64,000 nucleotides of DNA from Suilimivivens sp964571145 (GTDB taxonomy: Bacteria; Bacillota; Clostridia; Lachnospirales; Lachnospiraceae). The stretch is from NCBI GenBank assembly GCA_964571145.1, contig CAZNAP010000002.1, positions 1-64,000 on the forward strand, read 5' to 3'. The notes under the pieces were generated by a model. That model did not search any database, was not told where the DNA came from, and was given only the letters and a program-made list of their open reading frames with translations. How positions within the stretch are numbered: the stretch's first letter is position 1; each line of letters starts with the position of its first letter. Below, piece by piece: positions 52,280-61,432 of the stretch. The translations under genes and the position numbers were made by a program.

Positions 52280-53446
52280 TTATTCAACAATGGTAACTTC
52301 GTAAGAGCATTTCTTCTTAAGTGCATTTCGCAGCGGACAGATGTTGCCTGCACAAGTTAGTTTAACCTGTTGACCGCCTAATAATTCTTCCAGCACCCCT
52401 TCACAATACCCTTTTAAAAAGACGCAAATTTTCACATCGCCCTTTTTCCGGTTATAGCATAGGAAGTTTTCATTAATATCAATGGTGCCGCTAATGGTAC
52501 CTTCCTCTTCGTCAATTTTCAGGTTGTTGACAAAACGACCCCAGCCAACCTCTGAGTCAAAATCACACCACATGGTAATTTTATCATTGAGAGACAAATT
52601 ATTTTCAAGTTCCCAGCGTCCGTTTATGATGCACCCAAATGCACTGCCACTGTCATAGCCCATGTCATAAAGAACAGAATTGGCATCTTCTTCGGAGGCA
52701 AGTGCAGTCACCTTCTCGTAAACGACGGATAGCATACGATTAATGGTTTCTACTTTATAGGAAATATTGCGGGTGCCGTCAGACTGGTTAATAATTAATC
52801 CTCGTTTACGATTGAGGGCAATATTCACCATTTCAGTTTCATCTTCATCAGTGGTTGGCTCAGGTACAGGCGGCTCAGGAATGGGAACATCAGAAGTCGA
52901 TTCCTCAGTAGCAGATTTATCCTTTTTTTGAGTATCTTTATCGCCATCCTTAGGGTCTTTAGGGGGTTTGGTGGGTTCTAAATTCATATATAGGGTAGCC
53001 AGCATGTTTCGCAGGCAGTTAAATACCAAATCTGCATCATAACGGGAGCAGGTTACATCCATTTTGGAATTGGTATGGGTCAATGAATTACGCAAATCCA
53101 CAATGGCACTGAAGCGAATACCGTTAATAAGTCCCATATCTCTGTTTACATACTCGGACCACTTGGAAAGTAGTTTAGCTCTTTCATTTAATCCAACCAG
53201 TTCTCCGAAGGTAAAGCCTTCCACATCCTTATTTCCCTTACCAATTTCGCGTTCTATATCCATGAGACGAGTGCGGTCTTGGTAGTTAAAAGTAGCCAGT
53301 GCTTCTTTGAATATTTTCTTGAACGCCATTTCAAATAAACTGCAGCATTCCTTCACTACAAAACTATAATTTCCGACATCATATTGTATCTGAATCTTGC
53401 CAAGCTCATCTTGTACTTTTGTCATTTGCTCATTTGTATGTCCCAT
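52280..53446 (-). CDS. HEPN-like domain fused to a V4R-like domain
   Basis: 388 aa, cytoplasmic. N-terminal all-helical domain (about 1-160) with KECCSLFEMAFKKIFKEAL and VDLRNSLTHTNSKMD: R119-N120-x3-H124 fits the R-x4-6-H ribonuclease motif of HEPN proteins. A Pro/Asp/Glu-rich linker (about 165-215) follows. The C-terminal domain (about 230-388) looks like a V4R small-molecule-binding domain: SGSAFGCIINGRWELENN, VGWGRF, and FLKGYCEGVLEELLGGQQVKL followed by CAGNICPLRNALKKKCSYEV with paired Cys. No family name is known to me for the fusion. GGAG precedes the ATG. Confidence 0.72.
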   Translation of the reverse strand: MGHTNEQMTKVQDELGKIQIQYDVGNYSFVVKECCSLFEMAFKKIFKEALATFNYQDRTRLMDIEREIGKGNKDVEGFTFGELVGLNERAKLLSKWSEYVNRDMGLINGIRFSAIVDLRNSLTHTNSKMDVTCSRYDADLVFNCLRNMLATLYMNLEPTKPPKDPKDGDKDTQKKDKSATEESTSDVPIPEPPVPEPTTDEDETEMVNIALNRKRGLIINQSDGTRNISYKVETINRMLSVVYEKVTALASEEDANSVLYDMGYDSGSAFGCIINGRWELENNLSLNDKITMWCDFDSEVGWGRFVNNLKIDEEEGTISGTIDINENFLCYNRKKGDVKICVFLKGYCEGVLEELLGGQQVKLTCAGNICPLRNALKKKCSYEVTIVE

Positions 53447-53581
53447 AATGCGCTCCTTTGTAGTATATACTGGATTTCAATGCCTAAAATTATACCATAA
53501 TTTTCATAGAATAACAATGCTTACGACCTGTGTGGTATTTTCAGATGACATTTCAATGTGCCATTATACAGTGTGATTATT

Positions 53582-53605
53582 GTACGATTTTCAGTACGAT
53601 TTTCA
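53582..53605 (+). repeat. 12-bp tandem duplication before tig
   Basis: GTACGATTTTCA occurs twice in direct succession, 38 bases upstream of the tig -10 box. Confidence 0.95.
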
Positions 53606-53639
53606 GTGTGAAAAAATCCTAGTATTTTTCATTATTCTA

Positions 53640-53648
53640 TGCTATAAT
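53640..53648 (+). promoter_or_regulatory. Extended -10 promoter of tig
   Basis: TGCTATAAT; the -35 region is AT-rich without a clear hexamer. The leader to the tig start is about 80 bases. Confidence 0.6.
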
Positions 53649-53736
53649 CGTAAAATGACTGTGAATGTGCCAAGAGTATAGAAAAGAGCATTGAATCAAT
53701 AGAATAACACAGGATTTATAAGGAGGATGTACTTAC

Positions 53737-55023
53737 ATGAGTGTACAGGTAGAAAAATTAGAAAAGAATATGGCGAAGCTTACAATCGAGGCTTCTGCAG
53801 AAGAACTGGAGAAGGCATTACAGAGTGCTTTTCTTAAAAACAAGGATAAAATCAGTGTTCCCGGTTTTAGAAAAGGCAAAGTGCCCCGTCAGATGATAGA
53901 AAAAATGTATGGCCCGGCTATCTTTTATGAAGATGCTGCTAACGAACTGATTCCTGAAGCATATGAGAAAGCTTTGGATGAATGTGAGGAAAGTATCGTT
54001 TCTTCACCTGAAATTGATGTTACCCAAATCGAAAAAGGAAAACCATTTATCTTTACAGCTACAGTAGCTCTCAAGCCTGAAGTGAAACTGGGTAAGTATA
54101 AGGGTGTAAAGGTGGATAAAGTTGATGCTACAGTGACTGACGAGGAAGTACTCGCTGAACTTGATAAGCAGAGAGAAAGCAACGCAAGAAATGTAGAAGT
54201 AACCGACAGAGCAGTGAAAGACGGCGATATTACAACGCTAGATTTTGAAGGTTTCGTAGATGGTGAAGCATTTGATGGCGGCAAGGGAGAAAATTATCCT
54301 TTGACAATTGGTTCGGGTTCTTTTATTCCCGGATTTGAAGAGCAGTTGGTTGGCGCTGAAATCGGTAAGGAAGTAGAAGTAAACGTAACTTTCCCTGAAG
54401 ATTATCAGGCAGAAGAATTAAAGGGCAAAGCTGCTGTATTCAAATGTACAATTAAAGAGATTAAAGAGAAGGAACTTCCGGAACTGGATGATGAGTTCGC
54501 AAGTGAAGTTTCTGAATTTGAAACACTGGAAGAATATAAAGCAGATGTTAAGGCTAAGCTTACTGAGAAGAAAGAAAAAGATGCTAAGGATGAGAAGGAA
54601 GCAGCTGTTATTGAAGCAATCATCAAGGATGCCGAAATGGAAATTCCTGAAGCGATGTTGCAGACACAGCAGAAGCAGATGGTGGATGAATTTGCTCAAA
54701 GAATTCAGATGCAGGGCTTATCCATTGATCAGTACTTCCAGTTTACAGGTACAAATTACGACAAGATGATTGAACAGGTGAAACCTCAGGCTGAAAAGAG
54801 AATTCAGTCCAGACTGGTGCTGGAAGCAATTGCAGCAGCAGAAAAGATTGAAGCAACTGAAGAAGATTTTGAAGAAGAAATGAAGGTTATGGCTGAAACA
54901 TATCAGATGGAAGTAGATAAAGTGAAAGAACTTCTTCCTGAGAAGAGTGTAGCACAGATTAAAGAAGATTTAGCAGTTCGTAAAGCTGCTGAATTTGTTG
55001 TGGAAAATGCAAAGACTAAATAA
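53737..55023 (+). CDS. tig: Trigger factor
   Basis: 428-residue ribosome-bound chaperone and prolyl isomerase. N-terminal ribosome-binding domain with the FRKGKVPR signature (VPGFRKGKVPRQMIEKMYG). FKBP-type PPIase domain about 155-245 (DGDITTLDFEGFVDGEAFDG, ENYPLTIGSGSFIPGFEEQL). C-terminal helical arms to the end. AAGGAGG precedes the ATG. First gene of a protein-quality block with clpP, clpX and lon downstream, an order like the Bacillus tig-clpX-lon-ysxC cluster. Confidence 0.98.
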   Translation: MSVQVEKLEKNMAKLTIEASAEELEKALQSAFLKNKDKISVPGFRKGKVPRQMIEKMYGPAIFYEDAANELIPEAYEKALDECEESIVSSPEIDVTQIEKGKPFIFTATVALKPEVKLGKYKGVKVDKVDATVTDEEVLAELDKQRESNARNVEVTDRAVKDGDITTLDFEGFVDGEAFDGGKGENYPLTIGSGSFIPGFEEQLVGAEIGKEVEVNVTFPEDYQAEELKGKAAVFKCTIKEIKEKELPELDDEFASEVSEFETLEEYKADVKAKLTEKKEKDAKDEKEAAVIEAIIKDAEMEIPEAMLQTQQKQMVDEFAQRIQMQGLSIDQYFQFTGTNYDKMIEQVKPQAEKRIQSRLVLEAIAAAEKIEATEEDFEEEMKVMAETYQMEVDKVKELLPEKSVAQIKEDLAVRKAAEFVVENAKTK

Positions 55024-55069
55024 GTAATGAGCATTGTTCCGATTAAGGTTCATTAAGGAGGATATTGGT

Positions 55070-55660
55070 ATGAGTTTAGTACCTTATGTCATTGAGCAAA
55101 CCAGCAGGGGCGAACGCTCCTATGATATTTATTCCAGACTTCTAAAGGAAAGAATTATTTTCCTTGGAGAAGAAGTAACTGATGTAGCAGCAAGTATTGT
55201 AGTAGCACAGATGCTTTTCCTGGAAGCAGAAGATCCGGAGAAGGATATTCAGCTTTACATCAACAGCCCGGGCGGAAGCGTAACAGCAGGTATGGCAATT
55301 TACGATACGATGCAGTATGTGAAATGTGATGTTTCCACTTATTGCATGGGTATGGCGGCAAGCATGGGTTCTTTCCTGTTATCAGGCGGAACCAAAGGCA
55401 AAAGACTGGCACTTCCCAATGCAGAAATTATGATTCATCAGCCTCTTGGCGGTGCGCAGGGACAGGCAACAGAAATTGAAATTGCTGCTAAGCATATTTT
55501 GAAAACCAAAGAAAAATTGAATAGAATTTTAGCTGCAAATACTGGAAAAGATTATGATGTGATTGCAGCAGATACAGAAAGAGATAATTGGATGACTGCA
55601 GAGGAAGCCAAAGAGTATGGCTTAATTGACAGAGTAGTCTACAAACGTACTGAAAATTAA
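55070..55660 (+). CDS. clpP: ATP-dependent Clp protease proteolytic subunit
   Basis: 196-residue serine peptidase forming the 14-mer chamber. Catalytic Ser98 in MGMAASMGSFLLSGG and His123 in IMIHQPLGGAQGQATEI; the Asp lies near 172. N-terminal SLVPYVIEQTSRGERSYDI is the usual mature start. The ATG at 55070 has AAGGAGG upstream; an earlier frame start lacks one. It is followed by clpX after 19 bases, its unfoldase partner. Confidence 0.98.
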   Translation: MSLVPYVIEQTSRGERSYDIYSRLLKERIIFLGEEVTDVAASIVVAQMLFLEAEDPEKDIQLYINSPGGSVTAGMAIYDTMQYVKCDVSTYCMGMAASMGSFLLSGGTKGKRLALPNAEIMIHQPLGGAQGQATEIEIAAKHILKTKEKLNRILAANTGKDYDVIAADTERDNWMTAEEAKEYGLIDRVVYKRTEN

Positions 55661-55679
55661 TGAAACAAGGGGTAGAAAT

Positions 55680-56942
55680 ATGGCGGGAAAAAATTCCGAC
55701 AATATAAGATGCTCTTTTTGCAATAAGACGCAGGATCAGGTGAGGAAGCTCATAGCAGGTCCGGCAGGTGTTTACATCTGTGATGAATGTGTGGAGATTT
55801 GCGCCGACATTGTAGAAGAGGAATATGACGATGCTGCACCGGAAGATGCTGAATTGGATATTAATTTGCTGAAACCGGTAGAAATAAAGGATTTTTTAGA
55901 TGATTATGTCATCGGACAGGAAGATGCCAAGAAGGTACTTTCCGTAGCCGTTTACAATCATTACAAAAGAGTAATGGCGCCCAAGGATGCAGATGACGGA
56001 GTAGAGCTTCAGAAAAGCAATATTGTTTTGCTGGGACCTACTGGATCTGGTAAAACATATTTGGCACAGACATTGGCGAAGATTATCAACGTACCGTTTG
56101 CAATTGCAGATGCGACTACATTAACAGAAGCCGGTTATGTGGGCGAGGATGTGGAGAACATTCTCCTTAAATTGATACAGGCAGCGGATTATGATGTAGA
56201 GCGTGCGCAACTGGGTATTATCTACATTGATGAAATTGATAAAATCACCAAAAAGAGTGAGAATGTATCTATTACACGTGATGTTTCAGGCGAAGGCGTA
56301 CAGCAGGCGTTGCTGAAAATCATCGAGGGTACAGTAGCCAATGTACCGCCTCAGGGGGGCAGGAAGCATCCGCACCAAGAATTAATCCAAATCGATACAA
56401 CGAACATTTTGTTCATTTGCAGTGGTGCTTTTGATGGATTGGAAAAGATTGTAGAGAATAGATTAAATAAAAATTCTATTGGCTTCGATGCAGAAATTGC
56501 AGATAAGAGCAATCGTGAAATCAGTACCTTGCTGAAAGAAGTGATTCCGCAGGATTTGGTTAAATTCGGACTGATTCCGGAATTTGTGGGACGTGTCCCA
56601 ATTGCTGTAACGTTACAGGGTCTGGATGAGGCAGCTTTGATTCGAATTCTGAAAGAACCTAAGAGTGCATTAGTGAAACAATATCAAAAACTTTTTGGCA
56701 TTGATAATGTGAAATTGACCTTCGAAGAGGATGCAATAGAAGCAATCGCAAAGCAGGCTTTTGAATGCAAGACAGGCGCCAGAGGACTTCGTTCCATTAT
56801 GGAAAAGGTGATGATGGATGTCATGTATGAAATTCCTTCTGATGAAACGATTGAAGAGTGTGTGATTACAAAAGGTGCTGTAGAAGGTACCGGAGCACCG
56901 CTTGTCAGTCATCAGGAAGCACCTATGCGGAAAGCAAAATAA
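55680..56942 (+). CDS. clpX: ATP-dependent Clp protease ATP-binding subunit ClpX
   Basis: 420-residue AAA+ unfoldase. N-terminal zinc-binding domain with four Cys (RCSFCNKTQDQV and YICDECVEIC). Walker A is GPTGSGKTYLAQ; Walker B is IIYIDEIDKITKK; sensor regions follow. An IGF loop for docking to ClpP appears as NSIGFDAEI. GGGGTAG precedes the ATG. Followed by a hairpin at 56984 and a structured leader before lon. Confidence 0.98.
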   Translation: MAGKNSDNIRCSFCNKTQDQVRKLIAGPAGVYICDECVEICADIVEEEYDDAAPEDAELDINLLKPVEIKDFLDDYVIGQEDAKKVLSVAVYNHYKRVMAPKDADDGVELQKSNIVLLGPTGSGKTYLAQTLAKIINVPFAIADATTLTEAGYVGEDVENILLKLIQAADYDVERAQLGIIYIDEIDKITKKSENVSITRDVSGEGVQQALLKIIEGTVANVPPQGGRKHPHQELIQIDTTNILFICSGAFDGLEKIVENRLNKNSIGFDAEIADKSNREISTLLKEVIPQDLVKFGLIPEFVGRVPIAVTLQGLDEAALIRILKEPKSALVKQYQKLFGIDNVKLTFEEDAIEAIAKQAFECKTGARGLRSIMEKVMMDVMYEIPSDETIEECVITKGAVEGTGAPLVSHQEAPMRKAK

Positions 56943-56983
56943 GAATTAATAAACTTAGTATAAATTTAATCTTTTTTTAATTC

Positions 56984-57013
56984 AAAATGTCGCTCATGGG
57001 CGGCATTTTGTGA
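56984..57013 (+). terminator. Hairpin after clpX (probable terminator)
   Basis: AAAATGTCGC pairs with GCGGCATTTT (one G-U), loop six, ending in TTTT. The T-run is short, so readthrough is likely. Confidence 0.6.
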
Positions 57014-57017
57014 TATA

Positions 57018-57150
57018 ATGTACGCGAAGAAGCAGAGCAAAGTGTAAGTTATGAAGCTGTAAGATGCTTGCATCTGGAAGATTCAAAACTTACATTTTGA
57101 GAGCAACGCGACCGAGAAAACGTAGTTTTCGAGGCTCTGCTGGAGTACAT
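57018..57150 (+). ncRNA. Candidate structured RNA / lon leader with three-way junction
   Basis: Closing helix: ATGTAC (57018-57023) with GTACAT (57145-57150) and GCAGAGC (57032-57038) with GCTCTGC (57134-57140). Arm one: AAAGTGTAAGTT (57039-57050) with AACTTACATTTT (57087-57098), topped by AGATGC-TT-GCATCT (57062-57075). Arm two: GAAAAC-GTA-GTTTTC (57116-57130). An extended -10 TGATATAAT (57011-57019) lies just in front. No protein frame fits. It matches no riboswitch I know. A 50-base tail after it is shared with the start of the window. Confidence 0.6.
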
Positions 57151-57198
57151 GATATAATGAAGACTGCCGAGCGAAGCGAGTGTAGATAACGATCATGA
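57149..57198 (+). repeat. 50-bp dispersed repeat, copy 2
   Basis: Reverse complement of 13-62 with two mismatches. Begins at the last bases of the structured RNA and contains a second TGATATAAT (57150-57158), which could be a promoter for lon. Confidence 0.9.
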
Positions 57199-57238
57199 AC
57201 GTTAGTGAGCAGGTTCGAAAGATAAAGGATGAAGATAG

Positions 57239-59584
57239 ATGGAAGATACGAACAATAAAATGACTGATTTAATAGAATTACCAGTCATTCCATTGCGAGG
57301 AATGACTATTTTACCGGGAACGCCTATTCATTTTGATATTAACAGAAAACGATCCATACAGGCACTGGAAAAAGCGTTACGCGGAGATAATACTGTATTT
57401 CTTGTGACGCAGCGTGCTGCTGAAACGGAAGTTCCCAATAAGGAACAGCTTTACGGAACCGGTACGATTGCTAAAGTGAAACAGGTTGCCAGGATGTCTA
57501 ACCACATTATAAGAGTACTGGTAGAAGGAATAGACAGAGGTATATTGCAACAGATTAGTGAAACTGAGAGTGGTTATCTGGAGGGTGCAATCGAAATACA
57601 GGAGCCGGAATTCTTGCGTGATGAAGATTTGCCGGAGAAGGAAGCAATTTTACGGCAGATTAGAGAGTATTTTGCGGCTTTTGCAATGCATTATCCCAAA
57701 ATGGATAAAAACGCAATTAAGAGATATGAGAAGCTGGATGACCCAGGACTTTTACTGGATCAGATTGTAATGAACATACCTCTGGATTATGAGAAGAAGC
57801 AGCTTCTTTTGGATACAATTTCTGTTAGAAAGCGATTTGAAGCCTTGAGCATTTATTTGCAAAATGAAATTCAAATTGCAAGTATTCGGGAAGATTTAGC
57901 CAAGAAGATAAAAAACCGAGTAGATACCAATCAAAAAGAATATATTCTTAGAGAACAGTTGCACTATATTAAAGAGGAACTGGGCGAAGAAGGTTCCTTT
58001 TCAGATGCCGAACAGTTCGAAAAAGCGGTTGAAGAATTGCAGGCTTCTACAGAAGTCAAAGATAAAATCAAGAAAGAAATAAAACGGTTTAAGAACTTAT
58101 CAGGAAGTAGTTCTGAAAGTGCTGTGGAACGTGCCTATATCGAAACGTTATTGGAGCTTCCATGGGATAAGATGTCTAAGGATAATGAAAGCATTAAGAG
58201 AGCCAGAACGATTCTGGAGCGTGAGCATTACGGACTGGAACAGGTGAAGGAGAGAATATTGGAGTTCTTGGCTGTTCGTTGTCTGACGAAAAAGGGAAAA
58301 AGTCCCATTATTTGTCTGGTAGGACCTCCCGGAACAGGGAAGACCTCCATTGCCAGAAGTATGGCGGAATCACTGGATAAAAAGTATATTAGAATTTGTC
58401 TGGGTGGTGTCAGAGATGAAGCTGAAATTCGCGGTCATCGGAAGACCTATGTGGGTGCTATGCCCGGTCGTATTGCAGTTGGCTTAAAACAGGCAGCCGT
58501 TAAGAATCCGCTGATTTTATTGGATGAAATTGATAAAGTAAGCAATGACTATAAGGGTGATACTTTTTCAGCATTGCTGGAAGTATTGGATAGTGAACAA
58601 AATGTTAGATTCCAGGATCATTATGTAGAGATACCGCTGGATTTATCAGAAGTATTGTTTGTCGCAACCGCTAATTCTACTCAGAATATTCCAAGACCGT
58701 TATTGGACCGTATGGAAATCATTGAGGTAAATGGGTATACAGAAAATGAAAAATATCATATTGCAAAAGAACATTTGTTAAAGAAACAGATGGAACAAAA
58801 TGGAATTACCGGTAAGATGATGTCTTTTCAGGATACAGCACTAAAGAAAATTATCAGTTCTTATACCAGAGAAGCGGGAGTCAGAGGTTTAGAACGTAAA
58901 ATCGGTGATGTTTGCCGTAAAGCTGCCCGCGAAATTTTGGAAGAGGAAAAAACCGATAAAATCAAGGTATCCGCTAAAAATGTGGAGCATTTTCTGGGGA
59001 AACCAAAATACAGAATCGATAAAGCTGCTCATAACCCACAGGTCGGCATTGTGCGAGGACTTGCATGGACCAGCGTAGGTGGGCAGACGCTTCAGATCGA
59101 AGTAAACAGAATGCCGGGTAAGGGTGAAATAGAATTAACGGGTCAAATGGGAGATGTGATGAAAGAGTCTGCCAAGATAGCCTTAAGTTATGTACGCTCA
59201 ATAGGATCTGAAAATGGCATAGCACCTGAATTCTTCAAAGAAAATGATTTCCATATTCATATTCCGGAAGGGGCGGTACCTAAGGACGGGCCATCAGCAG
59301 GTATTACTATGGCCACTGCATTGTTTTCTGCTGCAACGAATAAACAGGTGCGTTCTGATTTGGCAATGACAGGAGAAGTAACGCTGCGTGGGCGTGTTTT
59401 GCCAATCGGCGGATTAAAAGAGAAACTGTTGGCGGCTGGTTTGGCTGGAATGAAAGAGGTACTTGTACCCTTTGAAAACAGTGGTGATATTGAGGAAATA
59501 TCAGATGAGATTAAAGGCAATTTGGTGATTACTTATGTCAAAGATATGAAAGAGGTTTTGAAGACAGCCCTTTTGAAGGAGTAA
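57239..59584 (+). CDS. lon: ATP-dependent Lon protease
   Basis: 781 aa, soluble. N-terminal LON substrate-binding domain (about 10-205), coiled coil, AAA+ module with Walker A GPPGTGKTSIAR and Walker B LILLDEIDKVSNDYKGD. C-terminal Ser-Lys protease domain: Ser686 in PKDGPSAGITMA and a Lys about 44 residues later in LPIGGLKEKLLAA. It degrades misfolded and regulatory proteins. AAAGGATGAAG precedes the ATG. ysxC follows after seven bases. Confidence 0.97.
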   Translation: MEDTNNKMTDLIELPVIPLRGMTILPGTPIHFDINRKRSIQALEKALRGDNTVFLVTQRAAETEVPNKEQLYGTGTIAKVKQVARMSNHIIRVLVEGIDRGILQQISETESGYLEGAIEIQEPEFLRDEDLPEKEAILRQIREYFAAFAMHYPKMDKNAIKRYEKLDDPGLLLDQIVMNIPLDYEKKQLLLDTISVRKRFEALSIYLQNEIQIASIREDLAKKIKNRVDTNQKEYILREQLHYIKEELGEEGSFSDAEQFEKAVEELQASTEVKDKIKKEIKRFKNLSGSSSESAVERAYIETLLELPWDKMSKDNESIKRARTILEREHYGLEQVKERILEFLAVRCLTKKGKSPIICLVGPPGTGKTSIARSMAESLDKKYIRICLGGVRDEAEIRGHRKTYVGAMPGRIAVGLKQAAVKNPLILLDEIDKVSNDYKGDTFSALLEVLDSEQNVRFQDHYVEIPLDLSEVLFVATANSTQNIPRPLLDRMEIIEVNGYTENEKYHIAKEHLLKKQMEQNGITGKMMSFQDTALKKIISSYTREAGVRGLERKIGDVCRKAAREILEEEKTDKIKVSAKNVEHFLGKPKYRIDKAAHNPQVGIVRGLAWTSVGGQTLQIEVNRMPGKGEIELTGQMGDVMKESAKIALSYVRSIGSENGIAPEFFKENDFHIHIPEGAVPKDGPSAGITMATALFSAATNKQVRSDLAMTGEVTLRGRVLPIGGLKEKLLAAGLAGMKEVLVPFENSGDIEEISDEIKGNLVITYVKDMKEVLKTALLKE

Positions 59585-59591
59585 GTAAAAA

Positions 59592-60179
59592 ATGGTAATT
59601 AAAAGTGTAAATTTAGAGACGGTCTGCGGCATTACAAGTACATTGCCGGAGAATGAGCATATGGAATTTGCTTTTGCCGGGAAAAGTAATGTAGGGAAAT
59701 CTTCCTTGATTAACGGACTGATGAATCGTAAATCACTGGCCAGAACCAGTGCACAGCCGGGCAAAACGCAGACAATTAATTTCTATCATATTAACGACCA
59801 ATTATATTTCGTGGATTTGCCGGGATATGGTTATGCTAAAGTCAACGAAGCAGAAAAAGCCAAATGGGGAAAAATGATAGAAAATTATCTGCATCAATCA
59901 AAGCAGTTAAAGGCTGTTTTTTTGCTGATTGATATTCGCCATGAACCGTCGGTGAATGATAAGGTAATGTATGACTGGATATTGCATCAAGGCTATGAAC
60001 CGATTATAATAGCTACTAAGCTGGATAAAATTAATCGTAGTCAGATTCAAAAACACATCAAAATGTTAAAAGAGGGTTTACAGGTGATTCAAAATACAGT
60101 TGTGATTCCTTATTCTGCTCTGACCAAACAGGGAAGAGAAGAGATATATGATTTGTTGGATTCTTATCTGGAAGGCTAG
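59592..60179 (+). CDS. ysxC: Ribosome biogenesis GTP-binding protein YsxC/EngB
   Basis: 195-residue GTPase needed for 50S assembly. G1 GKSNVGKSSLIN, G3 FVDLPGYGYAKV, G4 IATKLDKI and G5 YSALTKQG are all seen. It is placed right behind lon, the same neighbour as in Bacillus. GGAG lies just before the ATG, inside the lon stop region. Confidence 0.96.
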   Translation: MVIKSVNLETVCGITSTLPENEHMEFAFAGKSNVGKSSLINGLMNRKSLARTSAQPGKTQTINFYHINDQLYFVDLPGYGYAKVNEAEKAKWGKMIENYLHQSKQLKAVFLLIDIRHEPSVNDKVMYDWILHQGYEPIIIATKLDKINRSQIQKHIKMLKEGLQVIQNTVVIPYSALTKQGREEIYDLLDSYLEG

Positions 60180-60188
60180 GTGATTAGT

Positions 60189-61418
60189 ATGGATAAAAGG
60201 GGAAATCCCCGTACCTATTTAAAAGTGTTTATGAATCTTGGTATCATGCTGGCTGCTATATTATTACTGATTTTTGTGGTTCCACGAATTATCGTATACT
60301 TTATGCCTTTCGTTGCAGGCTGGGTGATTGCATTGATTGCCAGTCCGCTGGTTCGATTTTTTGAGAAGAAACTAAAAATAAAGAGAAAAGCAAGCTCTGC
60401 TTTCGTTATTATTTTGGTTCTTTCAGCAGTCATTATTGGTGTTTATTTTATAGGCGCCAAAATCGTGGAAGAAATTGCTGACTTCATAGAAGAAGTACCG
60501 CAATTGTGGCAAAGCACGCAACAGGATTTCATGGAGGTTGGGCAAAAACTGGAGAAAGCCAGTATGCTTCTACCGGCGGATATCAGATTGAGTTTTAGTA
60601 ACCTATCTGTAAAATTGGAAGAATTTGCAGGCGAACTGATGGATGGAATGGGTACGCCTACTTTAGAAGCTTTAAGTCGTTTCGCTATGAACTTACCTAC
60701 GATTATTATAGGTGTGATTATGTGTCTGTTATCTTCCTATTTATTTGTATCAGACAGAGAGTATGTAACAAATCTTGTTACTAAAATTATGCCGGAATCT
60801 ATTATGGAACGTTGGCATATGGTGAAACGAGGATTACGACGTGCCATAGGCGGTTATTTCAAAGCACAGCTGAAAATAGAACTTTGGATGTATCTGCTCT
60901 TGTTAATCGGATTTTCAATCTTGCGAGTTCCTTATGCGTTCATTATTGCGATTGGAGTGGCTTTTCTGGATTTATTGCCATTCTTTGGAACAGGCACTGT
61001 GCTTTTGCCATGGGCGGTTATTAAGTTTTTAAGTGGCGATTATACAATGGTAATCGGTTTATTGATTATCTGGGGTGTGGGACAATTGGCAAGACAGTTG
61101 ATTCAGCCCAAAATTGTTGGAGATTCGGTAGGTTTGCCGCCGATACCAACTTTGCTTTTATTATATATTGGATTCAAAGCCGGTGGGGTAGTTGGAATTA
61201 TTATCGCTGTACCTATTGGATTAATCATTTTAAACATGTATGAAGAAGGGGTATTTAACACCACTATTAACAGCTTGAAGATTCTTTATGCCAGCATCAG
61301 CAATTTCCGTCATCTCAAGGAAGAAGATATGATATCTGTTCATATCTATCGTGAGGAAGAAAAACGCCGTCTGGAAGCGAAAGAAAAGATGGCTAAGCAG
61401 AAAGAAGAAAGCAACTAA
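60189..61418 (+). CDS. AI-2E family transporter (YtvI-like membrane protein)
   Basis: 409 aa, seven to eight membrane helices with a large loop (about 85-170). Recognised by the C-terminal block of the family: VAFLDLLPFFGTGTVLLPWA, GVGQLARQLIQPKIVGDSVG, LPPIPTLLLLYIGFKAGGV. The family exports varied small molecules or drives ions; the YtvI branch in endospore formers is sporulation-associated. The ATG at 60189 has AGGTGA overlapping the ysxC stop; a GTG at 60180 is less likely. Basic tail (about 385-409). Confidence 0.88.
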   Translation: MDKRGNPRTYLKVFMNLGIMLAAILLLIFVVPRIIVYFMPFVAGWVIALIASPLVRFFEKKLKIKRKASSAFVIILVLSAVIIGVYFIGAKIVEEIADFIEEVPQLWQSTQQDFMEVGQKLEKASMLLPADIRLSFSNLSVKLEEFAGELMDGMGTPTLEALSRFAMNLPTIIIGVIMCLLSSYLFVSDREYVTNLVTKIMPESIMERWHMVKRGLRRAIGGYFKAQLKIELWMYLLLLIGFSILRVPYAFIIAIGVAFLDLLPFFGTGTVLLPWAVIKFLSGDYTMVIGLLIIWGVGQLARQLIQPKIVGDSVGLPPIPTLLLLYIGFKAGGVVGIIIAVPIGLIILNMYEEGVFNTTINSLKILYASISNFRHLKEEDMISVHIYREEEKRRLEAKEKMAKQKEESN

Positions 61419-61432
61419 ACGAGGTAGCGTAA

